Assembly: GCF_004571195.1 (NCBI RefSeq)
Contig: NZ_CP038271.1
Span: forward strand, 744,001-808,000
DNA length: 64,000 bases
Direction: 5' to 3'
Origin: Legionella geestiana
GTDB taxonomy: Bacteria; Pseudomonadota; Gammaproteobacteria; Legionellales; Legionellaceae
The notes below the pieces were generated by a model. It did no database searches, was not told where the DNA came from, and saw only the letters and a program-made list of their open reading frames with translations. The position numbers were made by a program, and so were the translations under genes. Below, piece by piece: positions 24,134-32,993 of this stretch (positions are counted from its first letter, which is position 1; each line of letters starts with the position of its first letter).

Positions 24134-26239
24134 ATGAGCGGCAAAACGAATGCCTTAAGTACGCTTCGGCGGGCAAGCCCTGGCTCGGCGCTGTTAATTA
24201 TCTCCATGCTCGCCATGGTGATTATCCCCCTGCCCCCCTTTTTGCTGGATATCCTTTTTACCTTTAACATTACGTTGTCACTCATTATTCTGATGGTCGC
24301 CATTTACGTGGTGCGCCCTCTGGAGTTCAGTCTTTTTCCGACCATTCTCCTCATTACCACCCTGTTGCGCCTGACATTGAACATAGCTTCCACGCGCGTG
24401 GTACTGATTCACGGGCACGAGGGCGCCGGGGCGGCGGGTGAAGTCATCCGGGCGTTTGGGGAAGTGGTCATTGGCGGGAATTTTGTGGTGGGGATGATTG
24501 TGTTCAGCATCCTCATGATTATCAATTTTATCGTTGTGACCAAAGGAGCCGGGCGCATTTCCGAGGTGAGCGCACGCTTTACCCTTGACGCCATGCCCGG
24601 AAAACAGATGGCGGTCGATGCCGACCTTAACACCGGCGCCATCAATCAGGATGAGGCGCGCGTTCGGCGAGAGGAAATTATTCAGGAGTCCGATTTTTAC
24701 GGCTCGATGGACGGTGCGAGCAAGTTTGTGCGCGGCGACGCCATCGCCGGGCTCTTGATTCTTTTTATCAACCTCGTTGGCGGCATTATCATCGGTGTGT
24801 TTCAAGACGGCATGACGCTGCAAAACGCGATGACGACCTTTTCCATCCTCACCATCGGTGACGGGCTCGCGGCACAGCTTCCCTCGCTGCTGCTTTCCAT
24901 CTCCGCCGCCATTATCGTCACACGGGTGTCCAACGAACAGGACATCAACCAGCAGACGATGACACAGCTTTTTGGCAACCCAAGACCACTGCTGGTCACC
25001 GGCGCCATCCTCGTCTGTGTAGCGATTGTTCCTGGCATGCCGCATCTGCCGCTTTTAAGCTTTGCGGTGATTGCGCTCATAACCGGCGCACGCATGCGCC
25101 CTAAAGCCGCTGTCCCCGGTGCACTTAAAAACAGCACCAGTGATACAGCTACACCTGCAGATAATCGTACGCTTGATGCGGATATCGACTGGAATGACGT
25201 GGCATCGGTGGATAAAATCACGCTTGAGCTGGGTTATGGCCTCGTTGGGCTTGCCGGCGCACGCAAGGATGGACCGCTTATCGCGCGTGTTCGTGGCATT
25301 CGTAAAAAACTCTCCCAGGAGCTTGGTTTTCTCATACCCCCGGTTCATGTTAAGGACAACCTGAGCCTTGCCGCCAACACCTGCAGGGTTTTTCTTAAAG
25401 GCGTATTGCTCACGGAAGCGACCATTCATCCAGACAGGCTGCTGGCGATAAGCCCAGGACACACTCAATCCCCGCTGCCCGGCATTCCCTGCAAGGACCC
25501 GACCTTTGGCCTCGATGGCTACTGGATAACCGAAGACAACAAAGCGCATGCCCAGGGGCTTGGCTATACCATCGTGGATGCCAGCACGGTGATTGCGACT
25601 AACCTCAACCAGATTATCCGCACCCAGGCAGGCCTTCTGCTCGGCTATGAGGATGTTCAGCAGCTTATCACGCGCCTTGGCGCCACCGACCCTAAACTGA
25701 CCGAGGCGCTGACCTCCGCCGCCACCGGCATTCCGCTTAATATCATTTTCTCCACCCTGCAAAAGCTGCTGCACTCCGGGATTTTTATCACCGATTTTCG
25801 CACGATTGCGGAAAAAATGGTCGATTCGTGGTCAAAGTCGAAAGATCAAGACACGCTGCTTGAAGCCGTGCGCATTGCCTTGAAACACCTGATTGTCTAT
25901 AACATCAGCGGTGGCGGGAAGGAGCTGCCGGTCGCCGTTCTTGACACAGAGCTCACAAGTCTTTTGCAAAAATCCATTCAGGTCAGCCAGCAGCTTAATG
26001 AAAAAATTGTGGTGCTGGAGCCTTCTCTCACGGAAAAAATCTACAATTGCTTTCTCGAATATGTGCGCCATTGCGAGAGCAGTGCCTTACCCGTTATCCT
26101 GTTACTGACAAGCGAGTTGCGTGGTGTTCTTGAAAAATTGTTCAAGCCGGGAATTCCCACCATGCATTTTTTATCGTTTAATGAAGTTCCTGAGGATAAG
26201 CAGATTCGTATCATGGAACGTATCGGGCAGAGTGCCTGA
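24134..26239 (+). CDS. flhA: Flagellar export gate protein FlhA
   Basis: A 701-residue protein from the ATG at 24134, preceded by GTAAGGAC; a longer reading from 24080 is less likely. The N-terminal half has about eight membrane helices with family motifs: PLPPFLLDILFTFNITLSL, FPTILLITTLLRLTLNIAST, and the FHIPEP-like loop sequence KGAGRISEVSARFTLDAMPG with KQMAVDADLNTG. The C-terminal half (about 350-701) is the cytoplasmic nonameric ring domain that receives chaperone-substrate complexes. It starts a new flhA-flhF-fliA group after the accessory block. It was probably once adjacent to flhB. Confidence 0.98.
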   Translation: MSGKTNALSTLRRASPGSALLIISMLAMVIIPLPPFLLDILFTFNITLSLIILMVAIYVVRPLEFSLFPTILLITTLLRLTLNIASTRVVLIHGHEGAGAAGEVIRAFGEVVIGGNFVVGMIVFSILMIINFIVVTKGAGRISEVSARFTLDAMPGKQMAVDADLNTGAINQDEARVRREEIIQESDFYGSMDGASKFVRGDAIAGLLILFINLVGGIIIGVFQDGMTLQNAMTTFSILTIGDGLAAQLPSLLLSISAAIIVTRVSNEQDINQQTMTQLFGNPRPLLVTGAILVCVAIVPGMPHLPLLSFAVIALITGARMRPKAAVPGALKNSTSDTATPADNRTLDADIDWNDVASVDKITLELGYGLVGLAGARKDGPLIARVRGIRKKLSQELGFLIPPVHVKDNLSLAANTCRVFLKGVLLTEATIHPDRLLAISPGHTQSPLPGIPCKDPTFGLDGYWITEDNKAHAQGLGYTIVDASTVIATNLNQIIRTQAGLLLGYEDVQQLITRLGATDPKLTEALTSAATGIPLNIIFSTLQKLLHSGIFITDFRTIAEKMVDSWSKSKDQDTLLEAVRIALKHLIVYNISGGGKELPVAVLDTELTSLLQKSIQVSQQLNEKIVVLEPSLTEKIYNCFLEYVRHCESSALPVILLLTSELRGVLEKLFKPGIPTMHFLSFNEVPEDKQIRIMERIGQSA

Positions 26240-26269
26240 CGCACGCGCGGCATCAAGGAAACGAACGTT

Positions 26270-27304
26270 ATGAAACTGGAAAAATTTTACGCTGAGTCGA
26301 TGCCACAGGCCATCAGCATTATCCAAAAGAAGCTTGGCGCGGAAGCGATTATTTATTCCCAGGTGCAAAAAGACAATTTTGTAGAGGTCGTTGCCGGAAC
26401 TCCGCACAAGGATGTACTGCCGGAAAAGCCTGCCTCCAAAGAGGCTCCTGCCCTTAATAACCTCGAGAGCAGTCGGCGTGTGCGCATCCAGAAACTTGAC
26501 AGTGAAGCGCTGAATGAAGAACTGGCGCTTATGGAAAAGCGCCACCTCTTTCAGTACAAGATGCGAAAGCTTAAATTTGACCATGCGTTTATCGAAAAAT
26601 GCTTCAAGGCCTGGTCGCAGCATTGCGCGCTGGCCGATATCGACAGCGACGACCAAATCATCAAAATGCTGCTCTCAGAAGTGCGGGTGTCGCCTGAAGA
26701 ATTCATCGAAGGTAAAAACATCTGCGCACTGATTGGACCGACGGGTGTAGGAAAGTCCACCACCCTTGCCAAGCTTGCCAAACGCTATATCAGCCGCCAT
26801 GGCAGCGATTCACTTGGCATCATCAGTACCGATTTTCAGCGCATTATCAAGAAAAACCAGTTCTACTACCTTGGCAAGCTGTTGAATATCGACATCGAGT
26901 ATGCCCGCGACATGCACGAATTGCGACAGGCCATTGAACTCTTTCATGAAAAAGACCTTATTCTGATTGATACGGCCGGCATCAACCAGAATGACAATGA
27001 AAAAGTCGCTGAAATGCTTGAAACCATCACTGTCGATGGCATTCGCATTTCGCTCTACCTCGTGCTGCCGTGTAACCTGCAGCCTGACATTTTGAATGAC
27101 GTGGTGGAGCACTTTAAACTGCCGAATACCGATGGATGCATCATCACCAAAAAGGACGAGAGCAAGTCCATTGCCCCCTGTCTCAGTGTGATTCTGAACC
27201 ACAATCTGCGCATTGCCTATGTGTGTGACGGGCAGAATATTGCTAAAGATATTCATGTCGCCAATAAGATTGAACTGATAAACGATGTGTTTGAAATGGC
27301 CTGA
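26270..27304 (+). CDS. flhF: Flagellar biosynthesis GTPase FlhF
   Basis: A 344-residue SRP-type GTPase. The N-terminal MKLEKFYAESMPQAISIIQKKLGAEAIIYS is the FlhF signature, followed by a linker and an NG domain. G1 is GPTGVGKST at residues 156-164; then IISTDFQRI, the G3 DTAG, and a G4 position TKKDES where most SRP GTPases have TKLDE. FlhF places the flagellum at the pole. It is shorter than many homologues because of a small linker. Unusually the partner gene flhG/fleN does not follow: fliA starts 10 bases after the stop. Confidence 0.96.
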   Translation: MKLEKFYAESMPQAISIIQKKLGAEAIIYSQVQKDNFVEVVAGTPHKDVLPEKPASKEAPALNNLESSRRVRIQKLDSEALNEELALMEKRHLFQYKMRKLKFDHAFIEKCFKAWSQHCALADIDSDDQIIKMLLSEVRVSPEEFIEGKNICALIGPTGVGKSTTLAKLAKRYISRHGSDSLGIISTDFQRIIKKNQFYYLGKLLNIDIEYARDMHELRQAIELFHEKDLILIDTAGINQNDNEKVAEMLETITVDGIRISLYLVLPCNLQPDILNDVVEHFKLPNTDGCIITKKDESKSIAPCLSVILNHNLRIAYVCDGQNIAKDIHVANKIELINDVFEMA

Positions 27305-27314
27305 GGGGTAGAGC

Positions 27315-28046
27315 GTGCTGGGAGTGGAGTGTTACAAAGCCATTGACGGGCAGGAAGCGCTGACTGATTTTGTTAAGGAACACGCGCCGCTTGTGAAAAA
27401 AATCGCGCTGCAAATCAAGAGCCGGGTGCCGCAGCAGATAGAGCTTGATGATTTGCTCCAGTCCGGGTTGACCGGCCTGCTGGAGGCGCGCAATACCTAT
27501 TCAGCAGCTGAAAATGCCTCGTTTTCCACCTGGGCCTATCTCAAAATTCAATGTGCAATGTTTGATTTTTTGCGTAAAAGCACCGGCATGACGCGCGAAC
27601 TGAGCCAGCATATCAAAAAAGTGGATGAGGCACGCAAGGCGCTCGAAAACAGCCGCGACACCCCGGTAGCAGCAAAGGATGTCGCCGAAGTAATGGGTGT
27701 CTCATTGACGCAGTTTGCAAAAATATCAGGGGAAATCAGTACCTATAAAGCACTTAGCGTTCAGGAGCCCGAAACCACCGATGACATCGCGTGCGAAAAA
27801 ATTCCGACCCCGCATGATTCGCATGAGCACGAACACACGCGCCGCACGCTGAAAAGCATGCTGGAAACGCTGCCAAAACGCGAGCAGATTCTACTCTCAC
27901 TGTATTACAACGAGGATATCAGTTTTCGCGAAATTGGTGATATCCTTGGATTGACTGAAGCACGGATTTCACAGCTTCACTCTGCATGCCTTGAAAAAAT
28001 GCGCCGCAAATTTCTTTCACACTCGCAAGGGAATGTTCATGATTGA
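27315..28046 (+). CDS. fliA: RNA polymerase sigma-28 factor FliA
   Basis: A 243-residue sigma factor with a GTG start at 27315. Region 2 contains IELDDLLQSGLTGLLEARNTY and FSTWAYLKIQCAMFDFLR, region 3 VAEVMGVSLTQF, and region 4 LPKREQILLSLYYNEDISFREIGDILGLTEARISQLHS. FliA transcribes the late genes for filament, chemotaxis and motor, and is held by FlgM until the hook is complete; flgM is in this window at 40584. It follows flhF by 10 bases and overlaps the next gene by 8. Confidence 0.96.
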   Translation: MLGVECYKAIDGQEALTDFVKEHAPLVKKIALQIKSRVPQQIELDDLLQSGLTGLLEARNTYSAAENASFSTWAYLKIQCAMFDFLRKSTGMTRELSQHIKKVDEARKALENSRDTPVAAKDVAEVMGVSLTQFAKISGEISTYKALSVQEPETTDDIACEKIPTPHDSHEHEHTRRTLKSMLETLPKREQILLSLYYNEDISFREIGDILGLTEARISQLHSACLEKMRRKFLSHSQGNVHD

Positions 28047-28443
28047 ATTTATCGTTCTGTTAAGTGTCAGCGTGCTGAGCCTCGCTGTTCTGACGTTTCA
28101 GCTGCTGCATCTGCAGCGTGCCATCGCGCGCCTTAAGTTTAAAATCATGCAAAACGGCATAGGCACCAAAATGCTGTATAAAAAGCTTGAAACCCTTGAG
28201 ATGCGGCTTGAAACGCAGGGGAACGCGCAGCAGGCTGCGGCAGCTGCTGCTGCCATCACACCACCCCCTTCTGTGTCAGTCTCAGGCATGCCGGACTTTC
28301 TTGGGGATGAAATCGAGCAGCAGTACCTGCGGGCACGAAAGCTTGCTAAAAGTGGGCGCATTCCTGCAGAAAGCCTGCAAAAATCCTGCAAACTCACGGA
28401 AGAGGAATATGAGCTTCTGATGGAAACACTGCACGCAGAATGA
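28039..28443 (+). CDS. DUF2802-like membrane-anchored protein
   Basis: A 134-residue protein from the ATG at 28039, with AAGGGA at a good distance. One membrane helix (about residues 3-24) is followed by a coiled region, an Ala/Pro-rich linker, and a C-terminal domain with EQQYLRARKLAKSGRIPAESLQKSCKLTEEEYELL. This last part resembles the DUF2802 domain found after fliA or motB in many polar flagellates. Function is unknown; the position points to motility or chemotaxis. It overlaps the fliA end, so it is co-translated. Confidence 0.72.
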   Translation: MIEFIVLLSVSVLSLAVLTFQLLHLQRAIARLKFKIMQNGIGTKMLYKKLETLEMRLETQGNAQQAAAAAAAITPPPSVSVSGMPDFLGDEIEQQYLRARKLAKSGRIPAESLQKSCKLTEEEYELLMETLHAE

Positions 28444-28560
28444 CGCCGGCAAAACAGCCGCATGTCAGTGTGAGAATCAAAAAAGTCGTTTGTCATCCCG
28501 GATTCTGTGAGGGCGATGAAGGCGAGGAGGGCGCGACACGCGTTTCTATAACAATCTATC

Positions 28561-28591
28561 GGTAACGCAAACGGGCAGGGTAGATGCACCT
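28561..28591 (+). repeat. 31-bp dispersed motif, copy 1
   Basis: GGTAACGCAAACGGGCAGGG and the following TAGATGCACCT recur at 42111-42141 with two differences. This copy lies in the DUF2802-fliK gap. The preceding 28444-28560 holds no gene I can support. Role unknown. Confidence 0.7.
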
Positions 28592-28634
28592 TTCCAAGTG
28601 TCTTAATGCATTAAAAATTATCCGATACACAGGG

Positions 28635-28649
28635 TGGCACGAATCTTGC
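28635..28649 (+). promoter_or_regulatory. Sigma-54 promoter upstream of fliK
   Basis: TGGCACGAATCTTGC matches the -24/-12 consensus with GG and GC 10 bases apart. Its -12 element ends 35 bases before the fliK ATG at 28685. Confidence 0.88.
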
Positions 28650-28684
28650 GTTCGACGCGCAACACTCGGTTTTTTGGATACGCC

Positions 28685-30133
28685 ATGCAGGTTTTACCCT
28701 TCCCGGTTTTACCGACCTCCCCACAGTCGCCGGCAGCAACCGATCTGCCTGTACCGCTGCCGTTTGAGGACATGCTGTTTCAGGTTGCGGATAAAACGCT
28801 GCCGCGAGAACAGCCCGCCATTCAAGACATGGCTGTACCTCTCGAGGAGCCGGCGACTGATGAGGACACTGATGTGCTTGAAGAGGTGATGGAATTTTGT
28901 CACGTCATGGAACCGTCACGCATTCCTGACGCGCCACTGCCCGTACCGACACTGCAACCCGTAAATATTCAATTAGCGGGCACGGGCATTGAGGCAGCGG
29001 CTGAAAGCCATGAATCCCCAGAGCCAAACGGCACCGAAGTGCTCACGTACCTCAGTGACCGCGTTGATTCAGCAGCTGGCCAAATAAGAGCCCCCGTGCC
29101 TCTGGATACAAAAACCACCCCCGCGCCTGTGAATACAGAAACCACCCCCGCGCCTCTGGCCTTCTCACCGCCACCACAATCTCTTAACGCGCAGGAAACT
29201 GAGCCACCTGCTGCACCTGTGTCCCGTGTCCTCGCTGAAACCCTTTCTCCATTACCTGTTACAGATGTTCAAGCGCCGGAAGCGCCCCTGCCTGCTGCTC
29301 GAGCTAACACTAAGGCCGCAGCTACAGAGACTCCTGCCGCGCCACTCACCACCACGCCGCCCCTTACGGCACCAGTGCCTCGGGAGGCGCCGGGTGAACT
29401 GCGTCCGGCATTTCAGAAACCCGCGCCTGAAGCGGCTGTTTCCCGCATTTTAGAAGGTATTTCCCGACCGGCGGCGCTTAAAAATACACCTGAAACACAG
29501 GCATTGCGAGACTTCGAGCTTGCAGAATCCATCGAATCTTCCAGTGCCAGCGCCATAATGCCTCGGGACATCGCGCCTGAAACCACGGAGGTGCGTGAAG
29601 CGCTCTTTGGCGCACTGACGCAGTTTTTTAACACCCGCGAAAATACGCAACCCGTATCTGTGGGCACTAAGGACACACTGCCAGGGATGCCTCGTGAATT
29701 TTCTCCGATGCTGCAGACCCGTTTGTCATCACTGCGCTGGCAACCGCAGGCCGCCGATATGCGGGCGAGTGCAAAGATTGATGCTTTTAGCGCGCGTATC
29801 CGCGTTTACCCGGCAAATCTTGGGGAAGTTCTCGCTAATATTGAGGTGCGAGACGGTGTTGCAAGTGTGCGTTTTGGCACCGACAACACCGAGGTACGCC
29901 ATTTTCTGGAGAGCACTACACCAGAACTTCGTGAAGCCTTTAACGCATCCCGGCTGGTGCTTGATGAAGTCTTTGTGCAAAGCGGCCTGTCTCAGCAACA
30001 AGAGCAGCAGGATGCCCGTAAATCCCCCTTTGAAACACCTCGATTTCTGACGGAAGACACGCCCGAAGCGCCTGGCGCACCTTCGCGCGAACCCGCGTTA
30101 AACTCTGACTCTCTGGTGGATGCATGGGCATGA
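28685..30133 (+). CDS. fliK: Flagellar hook-length control protein FliK
   Basis: About 482 residues from the ATG at 28685; earlier in-frame codons lie upstream of or inside the promoter. The long N-terminal part is Pro/Ala/Thr-rich and of low complexity, as in FliK rulers. Residues about 375-450 form the Flg_hook domain: FSARIRVYPANLGEVLANIE, VASVRFGTDNTEVRHFLES and LREAFNASRLVLDEVFV. FliK measures hook length and tells FlhB to switch to filament export. The tail is Glu/Gln-rich. It has its own sigma-54 promoter. A second one near its end serves flgB. Confidence 0.92.
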   Translation: MQVLPFPVLPTSPQSPAATDLPVPLPFEDMLFQVADKTLPREQPAIQDMAVPLEEPATDEDTDVLEEVMEFCHVMEPSRIPDAPLPVPTLQPVNIQLAGTGIEAAAESHESPEPNGTEVLTYLSDRVDSAAGQIRAPVPLDTKTTPAPVNTETTPAPLAFSPPPQSLNAQETEPPAAPVSRVLAETLSPLPVTDVQAPEAPLPAARANTKAAATETPAAPLTTTPPLTAPVPREAPGELRPAFQKPAPEAAVSRILEGISRPAALKNTPETQALRDFELAESIESSSASAIMPRDIAPETTEVREALFGALTQFFNTRENTQPVSVGTKDTLPGMPREFSPMLQTRLSSLRWQPQAADMRASAKIDAFSARIRVYPANLGEVLANIEVRDGVASVRFGTDNTEVRHFLESTTPELREAFNASRLVLDEVFVQSGLSQQQEQQDARKSPFETPRFLTEDTPEAPGAPSREPALNSDSLVDAWA

Positions 30134-30154
30134 TTCATACAAGCATCAGAAAGT

Positions 30155-30169
30155 TGGCATGCAAATTGC
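30155..30169 (+). promoter_or_regulatory. Sigma-54 promoter upstream of flgB
   Basis: TGGCATGCAAATTGC fits the -24/-12 consensus with a 10-base GG to GC distance. It lies 22 bases after the fliK stop and 40 bases before the flgB ATG. Confidence 0.86.
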
Positions 30170-30209
30170 TTCAGCGGACGTGCGTTCATTCCTCGAGGTT
30201 GGAGAAACC

Positions 30210-30593
30210 ATGATTGGAGCAAGCTTTTTAGGACTTGAAGAAAAAGCCCTGAAACTCTGTGAAACCCGTGCGAGTCTTATTGCCCAAAATATTGCCAATG
30301 GTGCCACGCCAAATTACAAGGCGCGCGACATTGACTTCCAGAAAGCCCTGCGTGAAGCTCAGGGTCGCCATACCCTCGACACATCCAATGCCGGACACAT
30401 CAGCTCTACCCATCAACAGGATGGCGCTACGCTCCTTTATCGCACACCCATGCAGTCCAGCATGGATAACAACACCGTTGATGACGAAATTGAGCGCAAA
30501 AACTTCATGCAAAACGCCCTGCGCTTCCAGGCAAGCCTTGGATTCAGTCACGCTAAAATGAGCCAGCTGCTTAAAGCCATACGTGGAGAATGA
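30210..30593 (+). CDS. flgB: Flagellar basal-body rod protein FlgB
   Basis: A 127-residue protein from the ATG at 30210 (GGAG at 30201). A longer reading from 30120 would run across the promoter. The N-terminal rod motif ALKLCETRASLIAQNIANG and TPNYKARDIDFQKAL is typical of FlgB, as is the C-terminal NFMQNALRFQASLGF. FlgB is a proximal rod subunit. It opens the flg operon. The flgC ATG starts two bases after its stop. Confidence 0.96.
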   Translation: MIGASFLGLEEKALKLCETRASLIAQNIANGATPNYKARDIDFQKALREAQGRHTLDTSNAGHISSTHQQDGATLLYRTPMQSSMDNNTVDDEIERKNFMQNALRFQASLGFSHAKMSQLLKAIRGE

Positions 30594-30594
30594 C

Positions 30595-31029
30595 ATGTCA
30601 AACGGACTTGAGGGTGTTTTTCCCAAAATTACCAGTCTGCTGAGTGCCGAAAGTCAGCGCATCAACATTATTGCCAGTAACCTGTCCAACGCCGGCAACA
30701 TCAGCGGCAGCGAAGCATCCGCCTATCACAGCAAACACCCGGTATTTTCTGAGGTGCAGCAGCAGATTGCGGGGCTTGCCGGTGACGAGCAGCCCATTGG
30801 CGGCGTACAGGTTACGGATGTCGTTCAAAGCCAGACACCGCTCGAATGGGATTACCAGCCAGATAATCCCATGGCAGACGCGCAGGGGCGCGTCTACATG
30901 ACCGATGTCAACCCGATTGAAGACATGGCCGACATGATTGCGTCTGCGCGCCAGTATCAGGCAGGCGTTGAGGTATTGAATACCACACGCAAACTGATGC
31001 AGCAGGCGATTCGTACCATCCGTGAATAA
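30595..31029 (+). CDS. flgC: Flagellar basal-body rod protein FlgC
   Basis: A 144-residue rod protein. The N-terminus carries the rod motif SQRINIIASNLSNAGN, close to the common RMNVIASNIANA. The C-terminus MADMIASARQYQAGVEVLNTTRKLMQQAI is characteristic of FlgC. It forms the proximal rod with FlgB and FlgF. The start is the ATG at 30595; a second in-frame ATG at 30583 would overlap flgB more. Confidence 0.95.
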   Translation: MSNGLEGVFPKITSLLSAESQRINIIASNLSNAGNISGSEASAYHSKHPVFSEVQQQIAGLAGDEQPIGGVQVTDVVQSQTPLEWDYQPDNPMADAQGRVYMTDVNPIEDMADMIASARQYQAGVEVLNTTRKLMQQAIRTIRE

Positions 31030-31049
31030 TCCTGAGAGGAGCTGAACCC

Positions 31050-31712
31050 ATGGGGCTTGTAAGTGAAATTGGAAACATGGGCTCCGGCCTTCAGGCCGGA
31101 CTCAATAAAACTGCGGAGCTCTCACAGGAAAGCTTCATGAAACTGCTGCTCGCGCAGCTCAAGCTTCAAAGTCCGACCAACCCCTTTGACAGCAACACGA
31201 TGATGCAGCAGATTTCTCAGCTGACCACCCTTGGCGCCACACAAGATCTGAAAAAAACCGTTGAAGCACTGGGTCAAAGCACCCAGACGACACAGGTACT
31301 GGAAGCAGCGCGCCTTGTCGGGCAGAAAGTGCAAATCCCAAGCGGGACGGGCATGCTGGTAGCCAACGAGGGTCTCGATGGTTCCGTCATTCTGCCAAAT
31401 GACGTAGAAAAAGTGGTAGTTACGATTCGAGATGAAAAAGACCAGGTCGTAAAAACCATTGAACTGGGGGCTTCTCCTGCGGGGGTACTTGATTTTCACT
31501 GGGATGGCCTTGATGCGTCTGGCAACGCCCTATCAGCCGGCTCTTACAAGATTTCAGCCTCCGCTGGTGCGCAGGGAGAAAGCAGCGCGGTTCCTACCGC
31601 CGCCACCTTTCGCGTCAACAGTGTAGCGCTTGATAGACGCGGTAATGGTGTCATTCTTAACGTTGATGGTCTCGGCGGGGTTTCCATGCAGGAGATTCTC
31701 AAGATACTATAG
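31050..31712 (+). CDS. flgD: Flagellar hook capping protein FlgD
   Basis: A 220-residue protein. The N-terminal segment SFMKLLLAQLKLQSPTNPFD, with QQISQLTTLGATQDL after it, is the conserved FlgD export and cap motif. The C-terminal half has the FlgD Ig/tudor-like strands, including FHWDGLDASGNALSAGSYK. FlgD caps the growing hook and folds FlgE. GAGAGGAG precedes the start. Confidence 0.95.
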   Translation: MGLVSEIGNMGSGLQAGLNKTAELSQESFMKLLLAQLKLQSPTNPFDSNTMMQQISQLTTLGATQDLKKTVEALGQSTQTTQVLEAARLVGQKVQIPSGTGMLVANEGLDGSVILPNDVEKVVVTIRDEKDQVVKTIELGASPAGVLDFHWDGLDASGNALSAGSYKISASAGAQGESSAVPTAATFRVNSVALDRRGNGVILNVDGLGGVSMQEILKIL

Positions 31713-31780
31713 AAAAAGGCAGTTCGTTTCGGCACGACTTAATGTCTGCCAATACACGATAATACCAGGGAGGAAGGATT

Positions 31781-32980
31781 ATGGGCGTTGGAAATATTGC
31801 TAACAGCAGCATGCAGGCCGCCATGCGCAACATGGAAGTCATCAGTAACAACATTGCCAACGTAAATACGCCGGGCTTCAAGCGCTCCAGTCTAAACTTT
31901 TCTGAACTTTACGCAGGAAATGTCAGTGACAGCCGCCAGCCAGGCCTTGGCGTTCGCATCGACAGCCTGCGCCAGAATTTTTCCACAGGCCGCCTTGACT
32001 CGACTAACAGCCAGCTGGACATGAGCCTTAATAACGATGCTTTTTTCATTCAGCGCGACCCTTTCAGCGGCACGACACACTACACCCGCGCCGGCCACTT
32101 TAACATGGACAATGACGGGTACATTTACGGATTCAGCGGCCGCGTGCAGGGGTTTCCTGCCAAAGACGGCGTCATTCTGAACTCTGCAAACCTTGTGGAC
32201 TTGCAAATCCCAAACTCCCCGCTTCCTGCAAAGGCCACGGAAAAAACTCAAATTAAGCTCAATCTCAATGCGGGAGACGAAGCTAAAACCGTACCATTCG
32301 ATGTCTCAGAGCCGAATTCTTACAATTATCGCTCAGACCTGACTGTCTTTGACAGCCTCGGGAACGAAGGCAAGCTTTCAGTCTATTACATAAAACAGGC
32401 AGACAATTCCTGGACTGCGCAAATGTTAATGAATGGCCAGAATATTGGCACCGGCAGCCTGACCTTTGATGGCAGCAATGGCGCTCTGGCAGCAGCTACT
32501 GGCTTTGACGCGCTGAGCTGGAACCCTACCGGAGGTGCTACGTCTCCGCAGGCGTTTTCAATGGATTTGACCGGCTCTACGCAATCGGTCATGGACAGCC
32601 GTGAATATTCCAAAGACCAGAACGGGTATCCTGCAGGTATTCCCAGAGAATACAATATTGATGATTCCGGTAAGCTTAATATCTATTACAGCAATGGCGA
32701 ATCCCGATATGCGGGCCAGATAGCGCTCGCACGCTTCACGGCTCCTCAGGGGCTTGCAAAAGCAGATAACATGTCATGGCTTGCTACACCGGATGCGGGC
32801 GACCCCATCATTAATTCCGATAACTCCGAGGGAAACTTCAGTATTGGCACGCTTGAGCTTTCAAATGTCGATATTACCGAGGAGCTCGTCAAACTGATGG
32901 GCGCACAGCACGATTTCCAGGCAAGTGCCCAAATTCAGCAAACCTATAACCAGGTTTTGCAAACCATTGAGAAACTCTGA
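31781..32980 (+). CDS. flgE: Flagellar hook protein FlgE
   Basis: A 399-residue protein with the N-terminal rod/hook motif MEVISNNIANVNTPGFKRS and the FlgE D1/D2 region (FFIQRDPFSGTTHYTRAGHF; LTVFDSLGNEGKLSVYY). The C-terminal D0 helix includes SNVDITEELVKLMGAQHDFQ. It polymerises into the hook, the flexible joint. It follows flgD after 68 bases, with GGGAGGAAGG before the ATG. Length is average for FlgE. Confidence 0.96.
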   Translation: MGVGNIANSSMQAAMRNMEVISNNIANVNTPGFKRSSLNFSELYAGNVSDSRQPGLGVRIDSLRQNFSTGRLDSTNSQLDMSLNNDAFFIQRDPFSGTTHYTRAGHFNMDNDGYIYGFSGRVQGFPAKDGVILNSANLVDLQIPNSPLPAKATEKTQIKLNLNAGDEAKTVPFDVSEPNSYNYRSDLTVFDSLGNEGKLSVYYIKQADNSWTAQMLMNGQNIGTGSLTFDGSNGALAAATGFDALSWNPTGGATSPQAFSMDLTGSTQSVMDSREYSKDQNGYPAGIPREYNIDDSGKLNIYYSNGESRYAGQIALARFTAPQGLAKADNMSWLATPDAGDPIINSDNSEGNFSIGTLELSNVDITEELVKLMGAQHDFQASAQIQQTYNQVLQTIEKL

Positions 32981-32993
32981 GACGGGGAAATAA

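Noticed and set aside
24278-25045. Long antisense frame in flhA (and similar ones in fliI, flhB and flgI)
   Set aside because: These are shadows of GC-rich coding DNA. They have no ribosome-binding sites and composition unlike real proteins, and sit fully inside clear genes.
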